Of a DNA stretch of 53,927 nt, positions 43,087-51,356 are shown in pieces; position 1 is the first letter of the stretch; each line of letters opens with the position of its first letter. Below the pieces are notes generated by a model that worked only from the letters and a program-made list of their open reading frames with translations, was not told the DNA's origin and did not search any database. The position numbers were made by a program, and so were the translations under genes. This stretch comes from Woeseiaceae bacterium (GTDB taxonomy: Bacteria > Pseudomonadota > Gammaproteobacteria > Steroidobacterales > Woeseiaceae), in the NCBI GenBank assembly GCA_021773055.1, contig JAJFKV010000057.1:1-53927 (forward strand). Direction: 5' to 3'.

Positions 43087-44192
43087 AGAGTCTCTATCGC
43101 TACATAGCGCCCGCGGCCGTCATTCAATCAGTCATGATCGGTGGCGGCTATGGTACCGGTCGTGAGATTGTCGAGTATTTTACGCGACATGGACTGACTG
43201 CGGGCCTTTTGGGGCTCGGTGTCGCGTTTCTCTCTTTCGCCGTTGTCATTACGGGCATCTTCGAATTGAGTCGGCGCTGGTCTGCCTACGACTACATGTC
43301 GTTTATTTCACGACTGATCGGCCGCTTCTCAATACTGTTCGAGCTGGCGTTCCTGTTGCTCCTGGTACTCGTACTCGCCGTGATCGGCAGCGCCGCCGGC
43401 GATCTCCTGCTTGAGTCTGCCGGTATCCCGCGCCATGTCACCACAGTAACGATGCTCGCGCTTGTGGGTGTACTCACTTTTTGGGGACGAGACGCGATTG
43501 TGTCGCTTCTGACATTCTGGACCGTCGTACTCTATGCCATCTTTATCGCCTATTTCCTGATCGCATTTCTGGGTGGTCACATATCGCTTTCGTTGGATAC
43601 CGAAACAGGGGTGCAGGGATTTCAGTGGGCCTGGGACGGCGTCATCTACGTGCTTTACAACGCGGCAACAATTCCGGCGCTTTTGTATTCGATTCGCCGA
43701 TTCGAAACCGGTAGAGATTCGATGATCGGCGGTATCTTGTCTGCGGCGTTCGTTACGTTTCCCGCACTTTTGTTTCACCTCGCGTTCTCGGGGTCTGACT
43801 CCGCTGTGATCGACAGTGCGACACCGGTCTTTGAGTCAATTTCGGCGATAGGCCTTGGCTGGTTGATCGTGGCGTACCTGTGCGTCCTTTTCGGGACGTT
43901 TATTGAAACCGGTCTCGGGCTGCTGCAGGGCGTGATTGAACGCATTGATCATGCGTTTGTCCAGCGCGGCAGCAAGCCACTGCCAAAGATTGGTCATGCC
44001 GCAGTTGCGATTGGCTTGCTGTTGATCAGCAGCATACTGTCTTCGATTGGCGTTATCGCGCTGATCGGTAACGGCTACCGCTATACTGCCTACTTGTTCT
44101 TGTTTCTCCTCGTATTACCGGTTCTGTTTCATGTCGGCAGAAGCATCGTTCGAGGGGAAGCACTTCAATCACGAGAAAGGACCAAAGAATGA
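43083..44192 (+). CDS. YkvI-like multi-pass permease
   Basis: The 369-residue product has about ten membrane helices. The VMIGGGYGTGREIVEYF opening and the GWLIVAYLCVLFGTFIETG segment match the uncharacterised YkvI-type family, which is related to LeuT-fold amino acid transporters. An amino acid or derivative is the likely substrate, given the dehydrogenase and RidA neighbours. It overlaps ridA and the B12-subunit gene by ATGA on each side. Confidence 0.78.
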   Translation: MKSLYRYIAPAAVIQSVMIGGGYGTGREIVEYFTRHGLTAGLLGLGVAFLSFAVVITGIFELSRRWSAYDYMSFISRLIGRFSILFELAFLLLLVLVLAVIGSAAGDLLLESAGIPRHVTTVTMLALVGVLTFWGRDAIVSLLTFWTVVLYAIFIAYFLIAFLGGHISLSLDTETGVQGFQWAWDGVIYVLYNAATIPALLYSIRRFETGRDSMIGGILSAAFVTFPALLFHLAFSGSDSAVIDSATPVFESISAIGLGWLIVAYLCVLFGTFIETGLGLLQGVIERIDHAFVQRGSKPLPKIGHAAVAIGLLLISSILSSIGVIALIGNGYRYTAYLFLFLLVLPVLFHVGRSIVRGEALQSRERTKE

Positions 44193-44632
44193 CGCAAAGT
44201 GCATCATCCACTCTCGAAGCTCCGGGCCGGGTCTTGATCACCAAGATCGGCCTCGACGGTCATGACCGCGGCAGCCGAATAGTCGCTTCGTATCTTCGCG
44301 ATGCGGGGTTCGAAGTCATCTACACACCGCCATGGCAGTCTATTGAGGCTGTCGTAAACGTCGCATTGCAGGAAGACGTCGAGTTGATCGGCGTGAGTAC
44401 GCTGGCTACTGATCATCTCGTAATTCCTGACCTCGTGCGTGCTCTCGCCGCCGCCGAACTCGACGATATTGCTGTGCTTGTCGGCGGCATCGTGCCGGAA
44501 AGTGAACAACCGCTATTGCTTGATACAGGCGTAAAGGCGATCTTCGGCCCAGGCGCCACACGTGATGAAATCGTTGCGGTAGCACAATCTGCAATTGCAG
44601 ATGTGCGCGCACTGAGAGGAGCGATAAAATGA
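44189..44632 (+). CDS. B12-binding small subunit of an acyl-CoA mutase
   Basis: The 147-residue product is a stand-alone cobalamin-binding domain. It has D23-x-H25-x-x-G28 ([12 protein letters not shown]) for the lower-ligand His, GVSTLATDH for the SxL-type contact and VLVGGIVPE for the GG turn. It pairs with the large subunit encoded directly after it (ATGA overlap), as in isobutyryl-CoA and 2-hydroxyisobutyryl-CoA mutases, where the B12 domain is a separate chain. It is not fused as in standard methylmalonyl-CoA mutase. Confidence 0.9.
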   Translation: MTQSASSTLEAPGRVLITKIGLDGHDRGSRIVASYLRDAGFEVIYTPPWQSIEAVVNVALQEDVELIGVSTLATDHLVIPDLVRALAAAELDDIAVLVGGIVPESEQPLLLDTGVKAIFGPGATRDEIVAVAQSAIADVRALRGAIK

Positions 44633-46308
44633 CGCGTGCACCGAAGCAACAGAGCCTGCCGGGTTTTGACGTTGAATTGAGCGACTGGAATGATCGCTAT
44701 TCGGCGCAGATTGGTGAAGACAAAGTTGTTCGAAATCGCTCCGGAATCGAAATAAGGCCAATGTACTCACCGGAGGACTGGGCCGAACGGAACTACCTCG
44801 AAGCGCTCGGCTTCCCGGGCAAGGCGCCGTTCACACGAGGCATCTACCCTACGATGCACCGCGGGCGACACTGGAGCCAACGCCAACTTATTGGACTCGG
44901 TACGCCTGCTGATTACAACCAACGCGTTAAGCAGTTAATCGGCGCCGGGTCGAATGCGATCAGTCTGATACCGTGCAACTCGGTCTTCCGCGGGCTCGAT
45001 TGTGACGAAGTCCCATCCGTGCTGCTCGGCACCTGCGGGACGGTCATCAATACAGTCGATCACATGGATGCATGTTTACGCGATGTTTCGATCGCAGATA
45101 CATCAACAGCGCTTAACGACCCGAGTCCGTTTACGCTTTTCGCATTTCTTCTGGTAGCCGCCGAGCGTCGCGGTATCCCCTTGACGCAAGTTACAGGTAC
45201 GTCGAACCAGAGCGACTACATTTCGCACTTCGTCGCCAATCACATGTTTTATCGCCTGTCGCTCGAAGGCTCTCGCCGGGTTCTTCTCGATCACATCGAG
45301 TATTGCCAGCAGACAGTACCTGGATGGAATCCTTTGTCGGTCGTTGGGCAACATATGCAGCAGGCTGGTGCAACACCAGCCCAGGCAATGGCGTTTACCC
45401 TGAGCACAGCTATCCAGTGCGCTGAAGATTGTATCGAGCGCGGCCTTGACGCAAACGAGGTCCTTCGTAAGTTCACTTTCTTCTTCGACATTTCCGTCAG
45501 TTTCTTCGAGGAAGTCGCAAAGTTTCGAGCCGGGCGTCGATTGTGGGCCAGAATCGTACGGGAGCGCTTCGGTGTTACCGACCCAAGGGCAATGCGGTTC
45601 AAGTTTCACGCGCAAACCTCCGGTGCGGATCTCACTCGACAACAGCCGCTTAATAACATTGCTCGAGTTACGACCCAGGCGATGGCTGGAATCTTTGGCG
45701 GTCTGCAGTCAATGCACACCGACGGCTACGACGAGGCAGTTACCTGCCCGACGGTTGAGTCCGCGAAGATCGCGATTGCAACACAGAACATTCTCAAGGA
45801 AGAGGCTCACCTGTGCGACGTGATCGATCCGCTGGGCGGCTCCTATTATGTCGAGACACTTACCGACGAGATGGAAGATACGATCAGGTCGCTGATAGGT
45901 CGCATTGACGACGCGGGTGGAATGTTCGCGGCGGTCAAATCGGGTCTCGTTCAAGCGCTGATTGGCGAATCGGCGACAGCATTTCAGGGTGCCATCGAGT
46001 CCGGTGAGCAAAAACTCGTCGGCGTCAACAGTTACCTCGAGGAAAACGAGGAACCAGAACCGCCACCCTACCGTCCTGATCGCGCCGCTATCGACGCACT
46101 GGTGTCTGAGTTTCAGCAGTTCAGGGCCGGCCGTGACCCGGCGCAAGTCCAAAGAGCTATTGATGCGCTCGCGCGCTCAGCCGAGTCGGCCAAAGAAAAC
46201 ACATTTGAATCGGTTGTCGATGCTGCGAGAAACGGTGTGACCCACGGAGAAATCGTCAAGTGTCTCCGCGATGTTCTCGGCTTCGGACACCCGTTGATCG
46301 TGGCGTGA
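44629..46308 (+). CDS. B12-dependent acyl-CoA mutase large subunit, non-methylmalonyl type
   Basis: The 559-residue TIM-barrel subunit has [11 protein letters not shown]242 ([11 protein letters not shown], equivalent to His244 of methylmalonyl-CoA mutase), [15 protein letters not shown] and [10 protein letters not shown]. It catalyses a radical 1,2-shift of the acyl-CoA skeleton with adenosylcobalamin. Two substrate-defining residues of methylmalonyl-CoA mutase are changed by my alignment: Tyr89 becomes L87 (RQL) and carboxylate-binding Arg207 becomes N204 (FVANHMF). Isobutyryl-CoA mutase has Phe/Gln and 2-hydroxyisobutyryl-CoA mutase Ile/Gln there, so Leu/Asn is a different pair. The loop at 107-122 ([14 protein letters not shown]) also departs from the usual LSVAFDLPT. 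Isobutyryl, 2-methylbutyryl or isovaleryl-CoA are candidates from the adjacent BCKDH. Confidence 0.88.
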   Translation: MTRAPKQQSLPGFDVELSDWNDRYSAQIGEDKVVRNRSGIEIRPMYSPEDWAERNYLEALGFPGKAPFTRGIYPTMHRGRHWSQRQLIGLGTPADYNQRVKQLIGAGSNAISLIPCNSVFRGLDCDEVPSVLLGTCGTVINTVDHMDACLRDVSIADTSTALNDPSPFTLFAFLLVAAERRGIPLTQVTGTSNQSDYISHFVANHMFYRLSLEGSRRVLLDHIEYCQQTVPGWNPLSVVGQHMQQAGATPAQAMAFTLSTAIQCAEDCIERGLDANEVLRKFTFFFDISVSFFEEVAKFRAGRRLWARIVRERFGVTDPRAMRFKFHAQTSGADLTRQQPLNNIARVTTQAMAGIFGGLQSMHTDGYDEAVTCPTVESAKIAIATQNILKEEAHLCDVIDPLGGSYYVETLTDEMEDTIRSLIGRIDDAGGMFAAVKSGLVQALIGESATAFQGAIESGEQKLVGVNSYLEENEEPEPPPYRPDRAAIDALVSEFQQFRAGRDPAQVQRAIDALARSAESAKENTFESVVDAARNGVTHGEIVKCLRDVLGFGHPLIVA

Positions 46309-46312
46309 CAAC

Positions 46313-47053
46313 ATGACCTCCGGAAGATCAAAGGAATTTGAGAGCAATCGACGATTGCTGGCGCGAGCGATTACCTCAGTGCAGAACGGCGATGCTGTTG
46401 CTGATTTTGATGGATATGAAAAGTCGTCGCGTAAATCCCTGGTGCTCGGCATCACCGGCGCACCTGGGGCCGGCAAGTCCACGTTGATCAATGCTCTGAT
46501 TCGGCATTACAGGAATCTACAGCGATCTGTGGCGGTGATCAGCGTTGATCCGTCCAGTCCGGTAAGTGGCGGATCCGTGCTCGGCGATCGCCTTCGGATG
46601 TCGGAACACGCCTGCGATGAGCATGTATTCATTCGATCTGTAGCCGCTCGCGGCCACCTCGGGGGGCTTTGCGTGCATATCGACAAAATTGTTCGTCTCG
46701 TGGACTTCGCCGCTTGGGACGAGATCATCGTGGAGACTGTCGGCACCGGGCAGTCGGAGATAGAAGTCGCAGGCATCGCCGATATTTCCGTGGTCGTCAA
46801 TACGCCCGGCGGCGGAGATGTCGTACAGGCGCTGAAAGCCGGGATTATCGAGATTGCGGACATTCTCGTCGTGAACAAGTCTGACCTTGATGGCGCGGAG
46901 CAAACCGTGAGAGACCTGCGGGAATCACTTCGGTGGCGGTCGTCAAATGCGGAGAAACCGGAGGTCGTCCAGACGGTAGCCTCTATGGGCAAGGGTATTG
47001 ACGACCTCGTAAGGGCTATCGACAAGCAGAAAAAGGGATGTGAAGCGAGATGA
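46313..47053 (+). CDS. MeaB/ArgK-type G-protein chaperone of the mutase
   Basis: The 246-residue GTPase has the Walker A GAPGAGKS (49-56), SVDPSSPVSGGSVLGDRLRM, IVETVGTGQSE and VVNKSDLDGA, all MeaB-family motifs. MeaB proteins gate cobalamin loading and protect B12 mutases. It is about 80 residues shorter than typical MeaB, with little N-terminal arm and no long C-terminal dimerisation extension. It lies 4 nt after the mutase and overlaps the dehydrogenase by ATGA, so it is dedicated to this mutase. Confidence 0.9.
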   Translation: MTSGRSKEFESNRRLLARAITSVQNGDAVADFDGYEKSSRKSLVLGITGAPGAGKSTLINALIRHYRNLQRSVAVISVDPSSPVSGGSVLGDRLRMSEHACDEHVFIRSVAARGHLGGLCVHIDKIVRLVDFAAWDEIIVETVGTGQSEIEVAGIADISVVVNTPGGGDVVQALKAGIIEIADILVVNKSDLDGAEQTVRDLRESLRWRSSNAEKPEVVQTVASMGKGIDDLVRAIDKQKKGCEAR

Positions 47054-48102
47054 GCATATTTGAAGCACAAGAATTCGACGACCACGAAAAGGTGTTGTTC
47101 GTCAATGAACCCTCAGTTGGACTCCGGGGAATCATCGCCATTCACAGCACTACGCTGGGCCCCGCTCTCGGCGGTTGCAGGATGTGGCCCTATGAGACCG
47201 AAGCCGCGGCGATCCGAGACGTACTTCGGTTGTCGAGAGGCATGAGCCATAAAGCGGCCATACTTGATTGCGGTTTGGGCGGCGGTAAATCGGTGATCAT
47301 TGGTGACGCGAACTCACAAAAGACGCCCGCACTATTGCAGTCCATGGGGCGGTTCATTGATTCTTTGAATGAGCAATACATCACCGGTGAGGATATTGGA
47401 ACGAGTCCCGACGATATGCGAGAAATTCGCAAATCAACTCGCTGCGTTAGTTGCTTGCACAAGAAAGACGGTGGTCTTGGTGATCCCGCTCCACTAACGG
47501 CGCTGGGCGTCTACGGGGCGATTCGTGCCGGACTAGTCAGTGTTACTGGCAGCGCCGGCCTCGACGGCGTGACCGTCGCTGTGCAGGGCGTCGGAAACGT
47601 TGGCACCAATCTTTGCCAGCTACTGCACGATGCCGGGGCGAAATTGTTCGTGTCGGATGTTGATCCCGCGCGCGTAGACAACGCCGTAAGTGTGTTCGGT
47701 GCCACCGCGGTGGCAGCCGATGACATCTATACTGCCAACGCAGATGTGTACTCACCGTGTGCAATGGGCGCAACACTCAACGATGACACTATTCCTTCAC
47801 TCAACGCACGCGTCGTTGCTGGTGCCGCCAACAACCAGCTCGATGCACCACGGCACGGCGAGATGCTCGCCGAACGCGGCATCGCCTACATGCCGGATTT
47901 TGTCGCCAACGGTGGCGGGCTGGTCAGCTGTGCGGCCGAGTGGTATCGCGACGGTGAGGACGAGGTTCGCAAGAATGTCGAGAAGATCCACGAGACCTGT
48001 TTGACGATCATCGAGCGCGCCGAACAAACAGGAACAACAACGGCTGAAGCCGCGGTACGTATCGCCGAAGAACGAATCGCTCGAGGGCGGAATGATGACT
48101 GA
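47050..48102 (+). CDS. Leucine-type Glu/Leu/Phe/Val dehydrogenase
   Basis: The 350-residue product has the catalytic lysines K68 (RGMSHKAAIL) and K80 (GLGGGKSVI) at the same positions as bacillar leucine dehydrogenase. It also has GPALGGCRMWPY and a Rossmann GVGNVG-type motif (VQGVGNVGTNL). It reversibly deaminates a branched-chain amino acid to the 2-oxoacid with NAD. BCKDH genes follow directly, so deamination is the likely direction. It overlaps meaB (ATGA) and E1alpha (11 nt). Preference among Leu, Val, Ile or an analogue cannot be read. Confidence 0.9.
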   Translation: MSIFEAQEFDDHEKVLFVNEPSVGLRGIIAIHSTTLGPALGGCRMWPYETEAAAIRDVLRLSRGMSHKAAILDCGLGGGKSVIIGDANSQKTPALLQSMGRFIDSLNEQYITGEDIGTSPDDMREIRKSTRCVSCLHKKDGGLGDPAPLTALGVYGAIRAGLVSVTGSAGLDGVTVAVQGVGNVGTNLCQLLHDAGAKLFVSDVDPARVDNAVSVFGATAVAADDIYTANADVYSPCAMGATLNDDTIPSLNARVVAGAANNQLDAPRHGEMLAERGIAYMPDFVANGGGLVSCAAEWYRDGEDEVRKNVEKIHETCLTIIERAEQTGTTTAEAAVRIAEERIARGRNDD

Positions 48103-49246
48103 TACGAAGATTGGAAGCCCCCGATCACCAGAGCCGGTTCCACTCGATGACCCGGACAAACACCGGATAGCCCAGTTCATTGATCGAAACGGCGAACCGA
48201 CTGAGCAATTCGACGACAGCGGACTGGATCGCGACACTGTCCGCAACCTTTACGAGGTCATGGTTATGCTGCGAGCCATCGATGAGCGCGGTTGGACACT
48301 ACAGCGATCCGGCCGTATCGCTTTCTGGATCCCAATGCGGGGCCAGGAGGCAGTACAAGTTGCAGCCACCCATGCGATGAGCGCGTCTGATTGGATATTT
48401 CGTGATCACCGCACTATGGCGCCCTGGCTGATGCGCGGCGGTTCGCTCACACTACTATTCGCTCAATTGTTCGGTGCGGCGTCAGAACCACAAAAGGGCC
48501 GCCGCTTGCCCTGCTTGATTGGTAACCGCGCAGTCAATCTGGTCCAGGGTCCGACCCAGGTGGGCTCGTTCATCACGCACGCCTGTGGCGTCGCCTGGGC
48601 CGCGAAGCTCAAAGGATCCGACGTCAGGGTGTTGGGGATGTTCGGCGACGGCGCAACATCTCGTGGTGAATTTCACTCCGCGATGAACTTTGCCGGCATC
48701 CACAAACCGCCTGCTGTTTTTCTTTGCATCAACAACAGCTGGGCCGTTTCGACGCCATTGGACCGCCAGACGGCATCGCCAGAATTCGCGGCAAAAGGCG
48801 ACGCCTACGAAGTGCCAAACCTCAGAGTGGACGGCAATGATTTGTTCGCGGTGTATGCCGCCGTCCGTAAGGCGCGAGAGATAGGTCCCACCGAGGGCCC
48901 AACATTGATCGAAGCCATCACCTGGAGACAGGGCTTCCACACATCGTCAGACAACCCCGATCTGTATCGCCGCGAACAGGAAAACAAACTCTGGCTGCCG
49001 TGGGACCCGATCTCACGCACCCGTCAATTCATGACAAACCGTGGCTGGTGGACCGACGAGGACGAAGCAGCTTTTCAGCAGCGTTGCACTGACGATATTC
49101 AGGCAGCTGTCGAAGCGGCGGAGACGATGACAATCCCGGGACCAGATTCTCAGTTCGATGACGTTTTCAGAGAATCGCACTGGATGCTCGACGAGCAGCG
49201 CGAACGACTGCTGGCTGATGTCGGATTTGAAGAGGTGACGGGATGA
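48092..49246 (+). CDS. Branched-chain 2-oxoacid dehydrogenase E1 alpha
   Basis: The 384-residue product has the TPP motif GDGATSRGEFHSAMNFAG...INN, the WIPMRGQEA-type opening and the ITWRQGFHTSSDNPDLYR loop that marks BCKDH rather than pyruvate dehydrogenase. With E1beta it decarboxylates the branched 2-oxoacid and acylates the E2 lipoyl group. A GAGGG element precedes the ATG, which lies inside the dehydrogenase gene end. Confidence 0.9.
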   Translation: MMTDTKIGSPRSPEPVPLDDPDKHRIAQFIDRNGEPTEQFDDSGLDRDTVRNLYEVMVMLRAIDERGWTLQRSGRIAFWIPMRGQEAVQVAATHAMSASDWIFRDHRTMAPWLMRGGSLTLLFAQLFGAASEPQKGRRLPCLIGNRAVNLVQGPTQVGSFITHACGVAWAAKLKGSDVRVLGMFGDGATSRGEFHSAMNFAGIHKPPAVFLCINNSWAVSTPLDRQTASPEFAAKGDAYEVPNLRVDGNDLFAVYAAVRKAREIGPTEGPTLIEAITWRQGFHTSSDNPDLYRREQENKLWLPWDPISRTRQFMTNRGWWTDEDEAAFQQRCTDDIQAAVEAAETMTIPGPDSQFDDVFRESHWMLDEQRERLLADVGFEEVTG

Positions 49247-50226
49247 AGATGACCGTACTGGAAGCACTGCGAGCCGCGATGGCATGGGAGCTCGAGAACG
49301 ACCCGGATGTCGTTGTTCTGGGAGAGGACGTCGGGACTGCCGGCGGGATCTTTCGGGTGACCGAAGGCCTGCAAAACCGGTTCGGCCGCGAACGGCTCAT
49401 CGATACGCCAATGGATGAGGAAGGCATTGTCGGACAAGCCATTGGCCTCGCACTGTTCGGGATGAAGCCGATCGTTGAAATACAATTTTCAGGTTTCATC
49501 CACGACGCGCACGAGCAAATAATGTTCAGCGCCGCCAAGTATCGCTGGATTTCCGGTGGCGAGTACACGGTTCCGATGGTTATCCGCGCGCCCTCGTTTG
49601 GTGGCATCAAAGGTGGTGTATGGCACTCACAGAGTATCGAGTCCTACTACGCCCACGGCGGCGGTATCAAGATTGTCTGCCCAAGTACACCGCAGGATGC
49701 GTACGGCATGTTGCTTGCGGCGATTCGAGACCCGGACCCGGTTCTTTTTATCGAGCCAGTGCCGCTTTATCGCGCACTGAGCGGTGACGTCGAAGACAAC
49801 GGCGAGGCGGCGGAAATCGGGGTTGGTCAAATTGTCCGTGAGGGCTCCGATATAACGGCCGTCACCTACGGACCTCTGCGCCACTCGGTGGCCGACGTCG
49901 CAGATAATTTGGCCGAATCGGATGGCGTGTCTGTAGAAGTCATCGACCTGGTGTCGCTTATTCCTTTCGACATTGATCTTGTGGTTGAGTCCGTAAACAA
50001 GACGGGCCGACTGGTCGTCATCCATGAAGCGTGCGAAACAATGGGCTTTGGTGCTGAAATTGCTGCCAGGGTTCAGCAACAGTCCTTCGAGTACCTGCAG
50101 GCACCGATCGAGCGTGTTTGCGCGCCCGACCTGCCCTATTCGTACCGCGTCGGCGATGAGTACTGCAAACCCAACACAGACAGAATTACCGCCGGACTCC
50201 GGCGCTCAGCGGAGTACACATTTTGA
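49243..50226 (+). CDS. Branched-chain 2-oxoacid dehydrogenase E1 beta
   Basis: The 327-residue transketolase-like subunit has VVLGEDVGTAGGIFRVTEGLQ, the RLIDTPMDEEGIVGQAIGLA active-site region and the LVVIHEACETMGFGAEIAA C-terminal domain, all typical of E1beta. It forms the alpha2beta2 E1 with the preceding gene (ATGA overlap) and passes into E2 through a TTGA overlap. Confidence 0.92.
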   Translation: MKMTVLEALRAAMAWELENDPDVVVLGEDVGTAGGIFRVTEGLQNRFGRERLIDTPMDEEGIVGQAIGLALFGMKPIVEIQFSGFIHDAHEQIMFSAAKYRWISGGEYTVPMVIRAPSFGGIKGGVWHSQSIESYYAHGGGIKIVCPSTPQDAYGMLLAAIRDPDPVLFIEPVPLYRALSGDVEDNGEAAEIGVGQIVREGSDITAVTYGPLRHSVADVADNLAESDGVSVEVIDLVSLIPFDIDLVVESVNKTGRLVVIHEACETMGFGAEIAARVQQQSFEYLQAPIERVCAPDLPYSYRVGDEYCKPNTDRITAGLRRSAEYTF

Positions 50227-51356
50227 TTTACGAATTTGAGCTGCCGGATATCGGCGAAGGGCTAAGCGAAGCAGAGCTGCTCGACTGGCTGGTCGGCGTC
50301 GGTGACGCCATTGAAGAAGGCCAGGACATAGCCTCGATCAGCACTGACAAGGTAAATGTCGATATCCCGTCGCCGCGCGCGGGAACGGTCGCCGAACTAC
50401 CCTGGACCGTCGGTGATGTGATTCCGGTCGGAGATGTCTTCATGCGCATTGAGGTCGCGGACGTATCTGGAAGCACAATCGTAGCCGACAGCCCCGACCC
50501 GACGAGGTCAGTTAAGACAAAAGATCGAGCGACAAAATCAGCGCCGACCACTCGGGTAAAAGCGCCGCCGGCTCTGAGACGTTACGCGAAAGAGCTTGGT
50601 GTAGATCTTAATACGATCACGCCGACAGGCGACCGCGGTCAGGTCCTGCAAGCTGATATAGACCGGTACCTCGAGTCCGCACAGGACACATTCAGGTTGT
50701 CCGGCGCTCGGCTGGCTGCCGCCAAACGGGTCTCGAAATCCAGCGAACTCATGGCGACGGCGAGTCAATCATTCGACGTCTTCGGCGATTCAATTCTCGC
50801 TGCAACCGAAGCTGCATCGGCGGGTGATACAACGCAACTCTCACCTCTTGTTGTGATAGCGGAACGCGTCGCAAACGTACTCGGGAGCCACAGGAAGTTC
50901 AACGCGACGTTGACGGATACTGATAACGAGTTGGCACTGCACGATCATGTCAATCTTGGAATCGCAGTGAATACAGAGCATGGCCTTATGGTCCCCGTCA
51001 TACATGAGGCGGACCAAAAGGATGCCGTCGAAATCTCACAGGGCCTTAGCGAGGTCATTGGACGCGCTCGAGACAATAGCCTCACTGCCAACGATATTCG
51101 GGGCGCAACGTTTACGATTTCAAGCACTGGCGGCCTGGAACAAGCAACGATGACGTCAACATCGCCCGTCATCAACCTGCCTAACGTGGCCACACTTTGG
51201 ATATCTCGCATTACACAAAGGCCTCGGGTCGTCGATGGACATCTTGAAGCCGGCCCGATAATGTCCTGTACGCTGGCATTCGACCACCGTTTCATTGACG
51301 GTGCCGAGGGCCAGGCCTTTATCAATGACCTAAACAATGCGTTCACTCAAAACTAA
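50223..51356 (+). CDS. Branched-chain 2-oxoacid dehydrogenase E2 (dihydrolipoyl acyltransferase)
   Basis: The 377-residue product has an N-terminal lipoyl domain with lipoylated K43 (ISTDKVNVDI), one peripheral-subunit-binding domain (~115-150, APPALRRYAKELGVD...GRGQVLQADI-like) and a catalytic domain. The latter contains GIAVNTEHGLMVPV and the active-site H355-R-F-I-D359-G. It transfers the acyl group to CoA. The start is TTG, overlapping the E1beta stop. It is compact, with a single lipoyl domain. No E3 (lipoamide dehydrogenase) gene is in the window, so a shared E3 must be used. Confidence 0.92.
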   Translation: MIYEFELPDIGEGLSEAELLDWLVGVGDAIEEGQDIASISTDKVNVDIPSPRAGTVAELPWTVGDVIPVGDVFMRIEVADVSGSTIVADSPDPTRSVKTKDRATKSAPTTRVKAPPALRRYAKELGVDLNTITPTGDRGQVLQADIDRYLESAQDTFRLSGARLAAAKRVSKSSELMATASQSFDVFGDSILAATEAASAGDTTQLSPLVVIAERVANVLGSHRKFNATLTDTDNELALHDHVNLGIAVNTEHGLMVPVIHEADQKDAVEISQGLSEVIGRARDNSLTANDIRGATFTISSTGGLEQATMTSTSPVINLPNVATLWISRITQRPRVVDGHLEAGPIMSCTLAFDHRFIDGAEGQAFINDLNNAFTQN

